Source: Ectobius pallidus
Lineage: Eukaryota > Arthropoda > Insecta > Blattodea > Ectobiidae
Reading direction: 5' to 3'
Assembly (NCBI GenBank): GCA_964059195.1
Contig: CAXKWD010000007.1
Coordinates: 25,121,023-25,185,022, forward strand
DNA length: 64,000 nucleotides
The notes under the pieces are model-generated. The model made no database searches, was not told the DNA's origin, and saw only the letters and a list, made by a program, of their open reading frames with translations. Made by a program: the position numbers and the translations under genes. The first letter of the stretch is position 1. Each line of letters opens with the position of its first letter. This document shows, in pieces, positions 11,846-23,339 of this stretch.

Positions 11846-12081
11846 CATGTGAATTGAAGTCGCCGTCTATGGGTAGTTTCTTGGGAGGAATAGAGTCAAG
11901 TGGTTGGCTCCGACACATTAAATCCATTCTGGAAACATCGTGGTTTATAGCACAAGCAGTGGATGAAAAAGGAATAAGTGTTGTTGTGCATTGTTCTGAT
12001 GGCTGGGACCGAACTGCACAAGTCTGTTCTCTATCAAGTCTCTTCCTAGACCCTTATTATAGGACAATACAGGGATTCCAG
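11846..12081 (+). CDS. Mtmr6: Mtmr6 exon: catalytic CX5R (CSDGWDR) loop
   Basis: Residues 132-210. Acceptor ttcag|CA joins the previous phase-1 base to give ACA (Thr); donor CAG|gtacag. The active-site loop HCSDGWDRT is intact, with the nucleophile cysteine codon at 11992-11994 (residue 181) and the phosphate-binding arginine at 12010-12012 (residue 187). Both glycine-flanking aspartates typical of PI3P 3-phosphatases are present, so this is an active-type rather than a pseudophosphatase myotubularin. A transposon end lies only 40 bp upstream of the exon. Confidence 0.95.
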
Positions 12082-12905
12082 GTACAGAATGTTTTATTGC
12101 CATTATAAGTCATGGCTCCTATTTTTTCTTTTGAAAATTTGAAATATACAAATAAGGGCAGGGTATGGAATGCATGTGTAGTGCAAATCATGAGCACTAG
12201 ATATAGGGTAGGGAAAAGAGCAGAAATCCATAAATATCCATACATGATGGCATTGTGCCGCCTAATGTATTAAGGTAGTTTTAAGAATGAAAACACACAT
12301 ACCCACTTTATGAATTTTTTAAGTTCAGTATGGAAAGGCATTCCCTAAAGCTTCCATCAGCTCCCTGTGGCATTCCCTGGCACTTCTCCCTCAGGGAATG
12401 ACAATTTTAACATAAGAATGCCGTTCAGATCTTGTCAGATCCATTCTGCACAGTGGCTGTCTCACAATTGAAGTACCATCACTCTGTGCATGTAATCATA
12501 TTTGAACCATGCCATGAAATTATGTTTACATAGTATATTGCTACACTATATAGAAGTTCCATTATTTTATGGTGTTTTAAAATGTATGTATAGTATGGAA
12601 AAATGGATCTTAAGCAGAAATTCATATTGTTTATTGTCACTAATATTGGTATTTGGCAAGTCATGACAGGGCCGCCTGAAACTTAGGCCCACCGCTAGTG
12701 TGGTTGTTACTGTAGCCTTGAACTGTCCCTGATAAAGTGAAATAATAGTTTTGTACACGAACAAGTTGATTTGGTACTTACTTCCAGATTTTCAGTAGTT
12801 TTTTACAGTTAATCCCAATGTTTGATTCATTTTTCTGCATGCCCTGAGGTACATGTACAGCAGTTTTAGATCCATTGGTGTAAAGCGTTTGTCAATTTTT
12901 CACAG

Positions 12906-13156
12906 GCTCTGATAGAGAAGGACTGGCTAGCCTTTGGACACAAGTTCAGTGACAGGTGTGGGTTTGTAGTGGGGGACCCTAAGGAGGTGTCTCCTGTGTT
13001 CACACAGTTCATTGACTGCACCTGGCAACTCACACAACAGTTCCCAGCCACATTCCAGTTCAATGAGCGGTTCCTACTCATTTTGCACGACCATGTCCAG
13101 TCCTGTCAGTTTGGTACATTCATTGGAAACTGCGAAAAAGATCGCATTGATCTCAG
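12906..13156 (+). CDS. Mtmr6: Mtmr6 exon: phosphatase domain, DWLAFGHKF segment
   Basis: Residues 211-293 plus two bases of codon 294. Acceptor cacag|GCT, donor CTCAG|gtaagc. Encodes ALIEKDWLAFGHKFSDRCG, then SPVFTQFIDCTWQLTQQFP and SCQFGTFIGNCEKDR. These are core phosphatase-domain blocks after the active-site loop. Codon use is GC-richer than in the flanking transposon-derived sequence, as expected for a constrained host exon. Confidence 0.94.
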
Positions 13157-13329
13157 GTAAGCTTAGTCTTATCCTCAACTCAGGATTTTAAGTCTTAAAT
13201 TAAGATAACCAGACATTACTTTCTGTAGAGGCAAGGCTCGAATCAAACATTTTGACGAGGGGGAAATTAAATGTGGGTCCAATGTATTAACATAATTATA
13301 TTTATATTATATTTATTTAAAGAAAGGAA

Positions 13330-13765
13330 CACAAATTCTTGAAAGATCCAACCGCAAAATGCCGTTCCTTTCAGCCAAGCAACACATAAATAGAAAAGTA
13401 AAGGAAGAAATGTTTGAAAAGTACACATAAGCAAGTGAAAACAAGAAATGAAGCTGTCTACTCACAACAAAACAAATCATCCCAAACCAATCACGCAGAA
13501 AAACAGTTGCATCATTTAGTATCTTCACTGGTCACGACCTCTGGCTGAACACCTCTACAAGATCTCCATAATGACATCACCAATATGTGTGTTGTGCAAA
13601 GATAATGACAGTATCATGAACTGGGGCCATATTTTGAAATGTAGTGTTTTGAAAGACTTCCAGTATACAACAACAGGTGAACTATATTGGGAAGTACGAA
13701 GACGAATGGCTTTATGCCAAGTGTCTGGGCATTAAATAAAATAAAATAAAATAAATAAATAATAT
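13330..13765 (+). pseudogene. LINE 3' fragment: RNase H-like C-terminus and AAATA tail
   Basis: Broken frames read MPFLSAKQHINRKVKE, TGHDLWLNTS and CVLCKDNDSIMNWGHILKCS, resembling the C-terminal part of I-type LINE ORF2 proteins (RNase H end plus cysteine-rich tail). The segment ends in ...GELYWEVRRRMALCQVSGH and an (AAATA)n tail at 13735-13765. Several stops and shifts; non-functional. Confidence 0.65.
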
Positions 13766-13792
13766 TTAACCTGTAGCAAGATTGAGATCGGA

Positions 13793-13960
13793 AATATACA
13801 CACAAAACTTCACTAAAAAGGTATATTTACCCAGAATGATCATTTCAACGGGTCTTCCCGCCATCATCAGCTGATTCCAACTGGCCCTCTGGCGGCGGAT
13901 GAATGAACTTGTCAATCAAGGTTGTAATAATAATTGTAGTAATACCAGACAGCTGAAAAG
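13793..13960 (-). repeat. PLE pseudo-LTR fragment with hammerhead-like core
   Basis: The complement contains CTGATGA, a CGGG-AAGA-CCCG stem and GAAA, followed by AGTGAAGTTTTGTGTGTATA. The 3' end of the complete PLE at 33.2-35.1 kb has the same order of elements. It is therefore best read as a 3'-end piece of a related Penelope-like element. Ribozyme activity is unproven because the outer stem and cleavage site could not be assigned. Confidence 0.4.
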
Positions 13961-14304
13961 AAAACTTTTGAATGGATGTAAATATGATCCGAATAGTTTC
14001 CTTATCATTTGTAATCTTTGGGGGAGGGTATGAAAATTAGATGAGGTCAGGTGATGCACTATTGGAACATTTACCTGTTCAGTAGAAGCCATTGCTCTAT
14101 TATCTTACATTTCAGACTTGGTTACTTTATGTTTTGTATTAAAAACTTATCCATGTTATTAATCAACTTGAAGAATCTACTCTCTGTAAAAGACAAGCTC
14201 GACAGACTACCACGGATCACCAATTAGTACTGCAGACATCCTTTAACAATTGTTGTAGGCAAAAATAAACCAACACAAAGCAGAAATATGAACTTTATGT
14301 CCAT

Positions 14305-15440
14305 TATTAAAACATTAGATCTATCCGGGCTTGTAGGCCATGGTCCAGTTAACATTTGTGTGTCAACAACTGCAGTGAACATTCTCAGTGGCAGTGGAGT
14401 CTCAGGTGAAGCATTCTGGTCGACGGCTGGCTGTTGAATGAAGAGTACACGCAGCAATTGTGAAGATGTAAAAACAAAACAGATTACATTGCGTTACTTT
14501 AAAAATAGTATGGACCGAATTGCCAAGATTTTGAAGGAACATAATATTAAGACCATATTTACACCCACCACCTAGTTATGGAATCTTTTTCCGGTCAGCA
14601 AAGGATCGCAGAGACCCGTTAATGTTGGCAGGAGTCTATAGAATCCGCTGTTCTTGTGGTTCTGTTTATATTGATACAACTCAACGCAGTGTTAAGACCC
14701 GCATTACTGATCATAAATGGAATTGCCACTTTGGTCATACAGAGAAATCTGCAATGGCTGAGCATGCTCTTGCCGGAGGAGAACACAACATCTTGTTTGA
14801 AGAAACTGAAGTACTGTCCACCATTAATCATTATAATTTTAGGAATCGCGCACAATGTGCATTATCTTAACCTAAGACTTAACCTAACACCCAGTCCTGA
14901 ACCCGGGGAGGGGATCTTTCACTACTGAAAAATTCCCGACCCGGCCGGGAATCGAACCCGGGCCGCCGGAGTGGAAGGCAGGCGTGCTACCGACTCACCC
15001 ACGGCGGCGGACACCATCATTATCATACAAGGTTACAACGAGATGCAATAGAGATCCATAAACATCCTAACAACTTTAACAGAAAAGAGGAAGGGGTTAA
15101 ACTTCATTCAATTTGGTATCCCGTATTAGCTAATACCAAGAAAAACCCATATTTAAACAGAGATGCCTGCCCCGCTTCAACCAGCTCATACACCAACTTG
15201 ACCATTGCCGACCAATAAGAAGTTAGCGCAAGGAATCCTGGCCCCACAACACAGACTATAAATACTGCTGCAGAGCAGAGCACCAAGTCAGTCAACAGCC
15301 AGCTGCCAACCAGAACGCTTCACCCGAGACTCCACCGCCACTGAGAATATCTGCTGCAGTTGTGGAAGAAATGTTTTGCACACAAATGTCATCTGGACAA
15401 CTGCCTACAAGCCCGGATAATGTTTTTAACATTGACTCCA
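14305..15440 (+). mobile_element. Degenerate PLE with inverted pseudo-LTRs, GIY-YIG part only
   Basis: Inverted arms of about 140 bp (14305-14440; 15299-15440), roughly 80% similar by eye, share TATCCGGGCTTGTAGGC and GGAGTCTC(A/G)GGTGAAGC. Between them a broken frame encodes a connector (MDRIAKILKEHNIKTIF) and a GIY-YIG endonuclease (VYRIRCSCGSVYIDTTQRS, EKSAMAEHAL), continuing after a SINE as RLQRDAIEIHKHPNNFNR. The reverse transcriptase is absent and at least one frameshift lies near 14580. Confidence 0.75.
14835..15015 (-). mobile_element. tRNA-derived SINE (family 1) inside the PLE
   Basis: 181 bp flanked by ATCATTAT (14827-14834 and 15016-15023). On the complement, the head has an A-box-like GGGTGAGTCGGTAGCACG and a B box GGTTCGATTCC in a GC-rich tRNA-like arm. 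The tail runs into TTAGGTTAAG repeats. It splits the GIY-YIG region of the PLE, so it arrived later. A working tRNA is unlikely because no closed acceptor stem or CCA context is seen. Confidence 0.75.
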
Positions 15441-15834
15441 GCCGTGAAAGGCTACAGTGTTTTGTGTCCATTGTCGCACTTCTGTTACATCTTGCATGCC
15501 AAGTACTTGTTAGATAAATTTTGTAGCTATGCATTGTGCTGGTGATACCATTATGCTCAAAAGCTGCATTATGAAGAAATATAAATGCATGTATCCAGTA
15601 ATTGTATTAGAATTTTAAACTGAAGTTTATGAAAGATAGAAAAATATATCCCTGGCAAGGAAAGACGTTTTATTTGACAAGGGGGAAATCCCCCCATCCC
15701 CCATGAATTAGAACCCTCTGAACAGGATTGCCTTCTTTGTTTGTCTTGTTTTTAGACTCCATTGTTAGCAACCCAAAGTTAATGATATGGTGATTGTTCC
15801 TTCTTATTAGTTGTATTCCTTTTATTAACATCAT

Positions 15835-15945
15835 CATCATTATTATTATTATTATTATTATTATACTTCTTTTACTTTTAATTCGTCTTCTTCTATTTCT
15901 TCTTCTTCTTCTTCTTCAGCAGTATCGTCATCATCATCATTGGTA
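15835..15945 (+). repeat. ATT and TTC microsatellites
   Basis: (ATT)n at 15836-15864 followed by (TTC)n around 15886-15920 and short ATC runs. Ordinary simple repeats. Confidence 0.8.
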
Positions 15946-16214
15946 CTGAAGCGTGGAGTAATTCCATCATCCAAACTAATGAACATACTGCAAGACCATG
16001 TAACAATTTCACTGTCGGGCTTCACACCATTTTTACCTTCAGCTCAAAGATGACACTATTATTTACTCTCTGTTCATTTCCAGTGATGTCGCTCTTCCAG
16101 TATGTTCGTTGTTAACATTTTGGATATATTTTTAAACATATTTAGATATTTTATGCCAAACATATAAAGTTAAAGTCATTGGTTTTTTATATTTGTTGTA
16201 ATTTATTGCTATTG

Positions 16215-16532
16215 TATCTAAACTAAACTCCGTGGCACTGCATCCCTGAAGGGACAAGGCCTACCACCTGACCACTGCGTCATCTACTATAGGCAGATGG
16301 CAGGATTGGGGGGCATGTGGTCAGCATGCCGACACCCACGGCCATTAATGGTGGTTTCCATGACCGGAGCTGCTACTTCTCTATCAAGTAGCTCCTCAAT
16401 TTGAATCATGAGGCTGAGTGCACCCCTACCAGACCTCCCTACCTCAGAAATATTCGAGGAGGTACCGGGGATCGAACCCAGGCTGACGGATCTGTAGTCA
16501 GCGATGCTAACCACAAGACCACGCTGGGGGTC
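16215..16532 (-). mobile_element. tRNA-derived SINE (family 2), copy A
   Basis: 318 bp flanked by TGCTATTG (16207-16214 and 16533-16540). On the complement: GCGTGGTCTTGTGGTTAGC as A box, GGTTCGATCCC as B box, a long unique body and a (TTTAG)n tail. A second copy in the opposite orientation is at about 27255-27559. This is an RNA-polymerase-III-type retroposon mobilised by a LINE. Confidence 0.85.
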
Positions 16533-17877
16533 TGCTATTGGAACTACTAAAGTTAACATAATTTATTCTGTTTTCTTTCAGTAGCTTTTTCCTGCTACAA
16601 GCTTGTTCACAAAAAAGATGACTGAATGAAAGAGTTTGACAGACAAAGAAATTAAAAAGTTTTATTGGAAAGCTTTGAAATGGACAGTGTAGAATTAAAT
16701 TGATCCCATGAATATAGTTCCGAAAGAGAAAATAATGGAGTTGTTTTTAAAGTGTCAAAAGAGAGCAATAGTTTCTTGGCTGTGTAAGGAATGTTGGTTC
16801 CTCTGCACATGAGAGAATGGATTTTATGCTTGAGCACCAGTCAGATTCTAGCTCCTTAGAGACTCTCATCTTTCCAGTCATTTAGAGTTCTGAGATATGT
16901 ATTCTAGAGATTTTTAAAACCAACAAAATAGTGGTTAAGCTTATATTGTTGGACTAATGTTGTAAAATTGTGAAATGTTTGGAAGTGGGAATTCTTCTAG
17001 ATCATTTTAAAGTTGTGAGAAAACATCTTTTTGGACAGTTTGTTAGTCAAGACAAGAAGAAGGAGTTCTTGTTTTTATTTCAAGTATAATTACTTTTGAA
17101 GACAATAAATTTTGCAGGCCATTAATTTTATAGTCCTCATTTATCATAACCAAATACGTAATATTATGTTTATAATGAGCTCAATAAGAGAAAACAAATA
17201 AATAGAAATAAGAAATAAGAAAACAACCCCTTGAATGAGATCAATGAGTTTGATCGGAGAAATTTCTCCAGTCAAAATTGATCCTAGTTCAGTGCGAAAT
17301 GATCTCAGATTAGCGTTTATACAACAGAAATTTCCAAGTTCAGCGTGAACTGAGATCAGTTTAGTCTCTGATCTGAGATCAAACTGTTTATACAATCGGC
17401 CCTGAGTCTGTTTGTTTTCTGTTTCCTTTTTCTTCCTGGGTCTTTAATTATTTATTTTTCTTTCTCTTTTTTGTTTGGTGTTTCAAGGAGTAATAGTTTG
17501 TTCTAGCTTCTCGTCCATTCTCCCATCCTTCCAGAAACCATGCTTTACTTGTAATTTAGGTTAAAAACATGATCTCTATAAACATTTAGGAAATTGTAAT
17601 GGTCTTAATAAATACAATAGATTTTCGGTTTGTTTGGAATTTTGAATTATGTACGGTTGTTTCTTTTGTTTACATATTTACTTCCTCAGTGTCCAGTAAA
17701 TTGTCTTCCAAGTATAATTACTTTTGAAGACAATCAATTTTGCAGGCCAGTAATTTTATAGTCCTCATTTTGTTTTCCACCAGTTGTTTATTTACTCTCC
17801 TTTCTGGAGGTGGGGAGAGAGTGGTGGTACACTGCTTGTTGTATGTAATTGTGCTATCTTTTCTCTTCTTTTTCCAG

Positions 17878-18133
17878 GTTAAGTGAAAGAACTTTTTCAC
17901 TCTGGGGTTTCATGGCAAACCACATGAATGAGTATATTAATCCATTGTATTTGCCAACTACTACACCAGAAGTCCTTATCCCCAACATTTCTCCTCAGAA
18001 TGTAAAGTTCTGGCGTGGAATGTACTGTCGCTTTGAAAGTGGAGTACATCCTAGGGAACCTTTGGGAGACTTACTCGTAGCCACCTGTGATCACAGTTCT
18101 TCACTTGAAGACCACATCCGCCTATTAACAAAA
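17878..18133 (+). CDS. Mtmr6: Mtmr6 exon: end of phosphatase domain
   Basis: Residues 294-379. Acceptor tttccag|GTT completes an AGG (Arg) codon; donor AAA|gtatgt, phase 0 out. Encodes LSERTFSLWGF, NEYINPLYLP and VKFWRGMYCRFESGVHPRE, the conserved tail of the phosphatase domain. It then runs into a helical stretch (SSSLEDHIRLLTK) that starts the coiled coil. Confidence 0.93.
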
Positions 18134-18366
18134 GTATGTTTACTTAATTAACTCATCATGGGAAAAAGTTTAAGTGAAATACCAATAATAAATAAATTCT
18201 GTTCTTACAAACCTCATTTATTGATATTTCATGTACATTAAATAATATAATATAAAGCTAAGCTATAAAACATTTAATTCTGGTTGACATAAAAAAATCT
18301 GGCAACCTCCAAACCAAGGAGTGTCTGATTTTTAAAAATGTTGAATTTCACAATTAGTTCACACAG

Positions 18367-18370
<4 letters not shown>

Positions 18371-18408
<38 letters not shown>
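18371..18408 (+). repeat. Poly(T) run
   Basis: About 37 uninterrupted T residues inside an Mtmr6 intron, next to the Tigger-like fragment. Possibly the poly(A) tail of a minus-strand retroposed sequence. Confidence 0.7.
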
Positions 18409-18409
<1 letters not shown>

Positions 18410-18520
18410 CATTTCCATTTTCTCTGAGATTGACAATCACAATGTTTACGTTCTTCACCACCTCTTTTCTTTGCTAAGTCCATAGTGGAGCTTTACAGCA
18501 GCAAGTAAATGACAAAAAAA

Positions 18521-19399
18521 TCCCTTTAGGCAGGCCTACAGGCGGAGGTAGATTTCGAAGTGCTTTTGGTTTAATTTATTGTCGCTGCATAGCACTCTTC
18601 TTCTTTAGCCTTGGCATGGTAAACCTACAGTAATAAGAACTGAATTCGGTAAAGAGGAAGAGCCTACAATCATTTGTTTTGACAACAAGAATAGGATATA
18701 ATATTCTGGGAGGCCGTGCGCAAGATCAGCAATGAATAAAATTAGCAAAGCCGCTAAACAAGACAAAATTATGATATTATAATAATTCTTTTAAGTGTTA
18801 TTATTTTCAAACATTAAAATCTCGCGTCATATGAGAGCTATCAAGAAACTATTTATTGATTTGTAGAGTACTCATCAAGAGCTTTTCAACGATACCCCAC
18901 AAGACGTGGTTTCAAAAGTTTCGAATTTTCATCCCCCACCCCCACCTCCACCCCCACCCTCACTCGAACCCCCGAATCGTTGGTGTCACTGTGAACTCCA
19001 TAGGGAGTACTCTAATTTATTCAAACAAAGTTTCCCTCTATACTTCATAGGGGCCGAGATATAAAGTTTTCAAAATTTCAACCCCCTCCCCCGACCACCC
19101 CCTTGGGCCAATTTTGCCCATTAACGAACTTGTCCGAACTATTGGGCCTAGAAATAACATAATAAAATTTGGTTCAAATATCTTCAAAATTACGGCCGCT
19201 ATCGTGTAAAGATATATATATATATATAAATTTATATATATATAAATATATATATATATAAATATCACAAAAAAAAATTTTGAACGGGCGGTGGTTTCGT
19301 ACTTAGGGGAGCATGAAACGTAAAGATATGAAAGAATTTTTCGAAAATCATAAAGTGGTATCCATTGCAATAGGTAGATTTTTCTTCGAAAATCTACCT
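18521..19399 (+). repeat. Dispersed repeat R, copy 1 (0.88 kb)
   Basis: Starts TCCCTTTAGGCAGGCC and ends with a hairpin (19373-19398: GGTAGATTTT loop AAAATCTACC). Flanked by A runs on both sides. A second copy at 36777-37606 is collinear and close to identical apart from AT-repeat length. No coding capacity. A C-rich stretch (18930-18975) is G-rich on the other strand. I cannot name a superfamily: a 3' hairpin recalls Helitrons, but the required CTRR-T border is not present. Confidence 0.75.
19212..19265 (+). repeat. (TA)n microsatellite inside repeat R
   Basis: Interrupted TA runs; the second copy of repeat R has a much shorter run here, which explains the length difference. Confidence 0.8.
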
Positions 19400-19565
19400 A
19401 AAAAGGAGGAATGAGCAGGAATACCTGTTAGCAAGTGCAAGCAAGACCTGACAGCTGATTCTGGAGTACAGCTCCATCAAAACATAAAACATAAATGACG
19501 CCTCCATAAACAGTGGCGTACCAAGGTAGGGGCAGGAGGGGCGGTCCACCCCAGGCCCATCTTTG

Positions 19566-21370
19566 AACAAGGGCCCCGACATGTTATTTATTCAATTTTA
19601 TCAGACCATTGACTCTTCTTAGTGAATAAACAGTTGTCTATTAAACAACAGGCCCCTGTAATAATCAGGGCTAGGATTTCAATGCATTTGCATTTTTTAT
19701 TTTTGGCAAGGCCAATACATTCTCAGTTAGACATAATGTATTTTACAACAAGAGGAGGTAAATTATGCACATTTGTTGGTGCATTGTAACACATATTTTG
19801 CCAAGTTCACTATTGGTATGCTGCTATGTGCCAACATGATAATTTTGAAAATATGTCCCAAAATCCATACATGAAGCCTGAAGGGACATGATTTTCAATA
19901 GCCAGATTTTTCAATGTCAACCTGTATTATAAACAACAAAAGGATTTTACTGATGATTTACTATAAAGCCATACACAGGACTTGGCCTCTATAGTATACT
20001 ATATAGCTTGCTCATGTGCATGACTTCTTGTGACTGTTGGAAACCACTACAGGAACAAACCTTATATTTACTGATATGTGACCCATTGCTTTTTTCCCCC
20101 TAGTTTTTCTTCTTTTGGAACTAAGGAACTTCCAAACCCTAAAAATGGGAATCATGTTCACATAGTCATCAACATAATATGTGACAAGAACCTGAAGATT
20201 AAATTGTGGATTTTCTTGCATGTTTAACCTCCTCAAGCTATACCATCACTTCAAATTGTTTCTGACAAAACAGCACATACAACATTATTAACGTAACAAC
20301 AACTACCCAGAACTGTGAGGTGCAATTTTTTTTTTTCCTCCCTTTTACTAGAAATGTTCACAAATCCATAGTTAACAATTTATTGAACATGGCCGAGCAC
20401 TCTTCTGAGAAGTTGTTGCATATTTGGAGCTGTGTTTTAATTGAGTAACTTGCATGCAGTTTCATACACTTTTTTTTCATGCAGAATAAAAATATGTTTA
20501 CATACCGGTAGTTCAACTTCAAAAAAGGACAAATAAGTTTCTGACATCAATTAATGTTGAATGGAGGGCAGTTAGCTCTAAATCCAGACTGTCTGCCATA
20601 ATCCTTGATGTATGACCTCTTTAAATTTTGCTAAGTAATCTGACAGTGGCAATTGAAGATCACAGAGAAAAACCAAACAATGTCACAAAATCCGATAGTT
20701 AGAGAAAAGCAAAGTCAAATGTTTAGAGACTAATTTTTGTACTGACACGTACTGAGTATTGGAGTGCACCACATCCGTCAAGGTAAGGTATGAGAAATCG
20801 AAAGAAGAAGCTATGAGCAGTCAGGAAATTCTTATCTAACATGGCATAGAACACTTACTTACTATTTTGTATTTGGAGACGGAAAATTGGTTTTGCTGTA
20901 TGTGCATATGATGAACACCTAAGCTAAAAGTTTGAGATGAATCTGAATATGCTGAACATATTGAGTACACTCACATAAACTGGATTCAACATATTCTGAG
21001 TTTGCTGCAGTGCTATCATCAATACGGCCAGGAAGGGGGATAGAATTGTACTCAGTTCATGTAGATGGGAACCATATGGAAAACTATTTACTCTTATACA
21101 ATTCAACGGCCCTTAATAGCGTGCTCACTCGCTCCCTCACTTCATGAGACATCGGGTATACTAAGCGATGTTCGTCTCTCGCAGTGTAAACTTTCACAAT
21201 ATTATACAAATATAATACCATTAGGAAAACCGTTTCTTTATTATATAAGGCCTAAGTGAAATGAACACAATGAACAAATATTCTAATTTTATTTTTACTT
21301 ACAATTTTCATAGCTCTGAACTACAAACATTTTTAATAAACTGTATACTTCTTTAAAATCCTGGAGTCAG
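19566..21370. other. Intronic sequence without recognised feature
   Basis: AT-rich Mtmr6 intron. I see no exon, transposase or terminal repeats that I can pair. It probably holds old unrecognisable repeats. Confidence 0.35.
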
Positions 21371-21374
21371 TTAA

Positions 21375-22145
21375 TAATGGCGGGCGAAGCCGCAGGCACC
21401 AGCTGTAATATATTGATAGTTTAACCCTGGAAGTATCGCGGACAATAAAAATCCAAACAAACCTCTCCTTCCCTTGAAAAATTATACACTTTCTGAAAAT
21501 TTTACTGAATTTATCAAATAAAATTCACATCATATTCATCTGTCAACAAACAGTTGAGAAACGATACGTATTATCAGGTGGCTTTGGAACTGCATAATCG
21601 AATCCACTGCTGTCTCAAGAATTACACTGCCGTCTCAAGAATTACACTGCCTGTCCTATGCTTAATTTTAACATGGAGTTCAGAGTATTGTTAAATTGCC
21701 TAATTTCTGCAGTTAGAGGCGACACAGTTCGCACCCAGATAGCATGAAATTCCAGCATATTTCAGTTTCCGAGTTTATACTTCAGAGGGCAACACAGAGC
21801 ATAGAAGTAATGTACGATAATGTATTGCCTATTGCAGCAAGGTGCGGTAGGTGCTGCCATCTCTAATGTCGCCGCATACGCAAAATTAGTCATATAGGAC
21901 AGGCAGTGTAATTCTCGAGACGGCGGTGATCGAATCTGAGATCGTTTTCCCGGGCGGCGCTTTCTAATCGTGGAATGTAGCCTACTCTAAAGCCGGAATT
22001 TTAGCTGTTTCATTAATTTTTAATGGTTTAGTTTATGAATGATTCACATACAATGTTAATAAATATAATGCTTTAATAATTATTATACTCTTCATTTTTA
22101 ATTTTTTAATTAATTATCGTGGGCGAAGCCGCGGTCACCTGCTAG
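21375..22145 (+). mobile_element. Helitron 3' remnants
   Basis: The end at 22119-22145 reads gtGGGCGAAGCCGCGG...CTAG followed by T, the hairpin plus CTAG terminus expected of Helitrons. The body (21937-22145) matches the Helitron at 25.5-29.2 kb, for example GAATCTGAGATCGTTTTCCC. A second, mutated hairpin (CGGGCGAAGCCGCAGGCACC) at 21378-21397 may be the end of a preceding unit. Interrupted by a MITE at 21605-21928. Confidence 0.7.
21605..21928. mobile_element. hAT-type MITE, 8-bp duplication, inside Helitron
   Basis: ATCGAATC at 21597-21604 and 21929-21936. Ends are CACTGCTGTCTCAAGAATTA and, on the complement, CACCGCCGTCTCGAGAATTA. The left terminus is tandemly duplicated (a second CACTGCCGTCTC at 21626). 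Non-coding, 324 bp. Confidence 0.8.
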
Positions 22146-22395
22146 TTGTTGTACAATCTTGCAGGTAGTATACTAACTTCCACAATTTCCAAAGTGATTT
22201 TGAAGAAAGTGATGTGTATTTTTTTTAACATTTTTGCATCAAATTTGAAAGCTCTAATTCACAAGATACCAATTTGCTAAATTATATTCCAGCATCGCCA
22301 GCTTTTATTTTTACTACTGCCAGCATAAAACAGTACACAACAATGACTTAATCAATATGGAAAACTTCAGAGAATCCAGACCAATCTGAATACTA

Positions 22396-22622
22396 CAGGG
22401 TGCGGCATTTATCGCCTCCCATTTTCAAAACCACGTAACACATTTATTTAACAAAGAAATAAGCTACATTGAACATTTTTAAATGTCTTATGATCTCGGA
22501 TTTGCAATTCTGGTCTTACTTTTTTAATATAATGTCCTTGAGATGCCCTCCATTAACTTCAACACATTGCTGCAATCTCCCTCGTACACTGGCCATTACT
22601 CGATGTGTGGTGCCGCACCCTG
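22396..22622 (-). mobile_element. Short Tc1/IS630-type derivative
   Basis: 227 bp, TA-flanked, ends CAGGGTGCGGCA in inverted orientation, the same first 12 bases as the 11289-11805 element. The complement retains a piece of transposase C-terminus (ASVRGRLQQCVEVNGGHLKD). Internally deleted and non-autonomous. Confidence 0.8.
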
Positions 22623-23330
22623 TACATGCAAATTTGACAGGGAGTGTACTCAATACAATCTTGTACTCAGATCGATCTGAATACACCATGTAAATATGGT
22701 AAATTTCTTGTTTAAATCTTAAATGTAGTAGTGAACAGTTTTTTAAACAATTCTTGTGTTGATTGTTAAAGTAAACCACTACTTTTGTAGTTCCTTGTTT
22801 TTCCCCTGTGTATCAAAACTTCAACTTTAGTTGACTGGAAAATTCTGTGTGTTCGAGTATCAATAATCTCTATGTAGAATTTTCGTCATTAAGAAGACTT
22901 ATATGTCGTATGTTTTCATAATAAATACTTTTTGCTCATTGAGCTCATTCAGCTATGTGCAGATAAAATAAAAATGATATGTTTAATATTTCAAGGTAAA
23001 TTATGTTGGGAATTGACTTTAAAATGGGTGGGGGGGTATATTTCAAATATTCAGACAAAATGTCATGCACAAAATGATAAGGTCAAGTAAGTGACAAATT
23101 CATAGCAATGATCCATATTTACAGAATTGTTATACAGAAAACTGCTATCTCCATCCTAGTGTAATTTTAAGGATATCTAGTTACTTCAGTATCCAATATC
23201 ATCAAAATGATGAAAAGGGTGAATATAAAACTAAACTAATTATTCAGCTTTGACAATTTTGGTAAATAGGGGATTTCTTCAATAAACTATTCTTAAAAAG
23301 ACTATTATTTGGATCTAATTATGTGTTCTT
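22623..23330. other. Intronic sequence before Mtmr6 exon 7
   Basis: AT-rich; no gene, repeat array or transposon end recognised. The polypyrimidine tract and acceptor of the 23340 exon lie at its right edge. Confidence 0.35.
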
Positions 23331-23339
23331 TATTTTCAG

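Larger units (their letters stand above)
18408..19565 (-). pseudogene. Tigger/pogo-like 5' fragment, split by repeat R
   Basis: 18408-18520 and 19400-19565 together match the segment at 54655-54930. The second copy encodes KKCKHHALSIAENVEMLK on the complement, like the N-terminal helix-turn-helix of CENP-B/Tigger transposases. Here the equivalent frame is degraded. Repeat R (18521-19399) sits inside it, and the 54.6-kb copy serves as the empty-site comparison. Confidence 0.5.

Noticed and set aside
14940..15000. A functional tRNA gene (B box GGTTCGATTCC)
   Set aside because: It is the head of a SINE with target duplications. I cannot close an acceptor stem or assign a cloverleaf with an anticodon, and the sequence runs straight into the SINE body.
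16287..16559. Protein-coding gene on the minus strand (90 codons)
   Set aside because: It lies within the SINE at 16215-16532; the same peptide recurs in the copy at 27.3 kb, so it is a repeat by-product.
18521..19399. Helitron assignment for repeat R on the basis of its 3' hairpin
   Set aside because: After the hairpin the sequence is CCTAAAAA rather than CTRR followed by T, and the 5' border is A-rich in both copies. Left unclassified.
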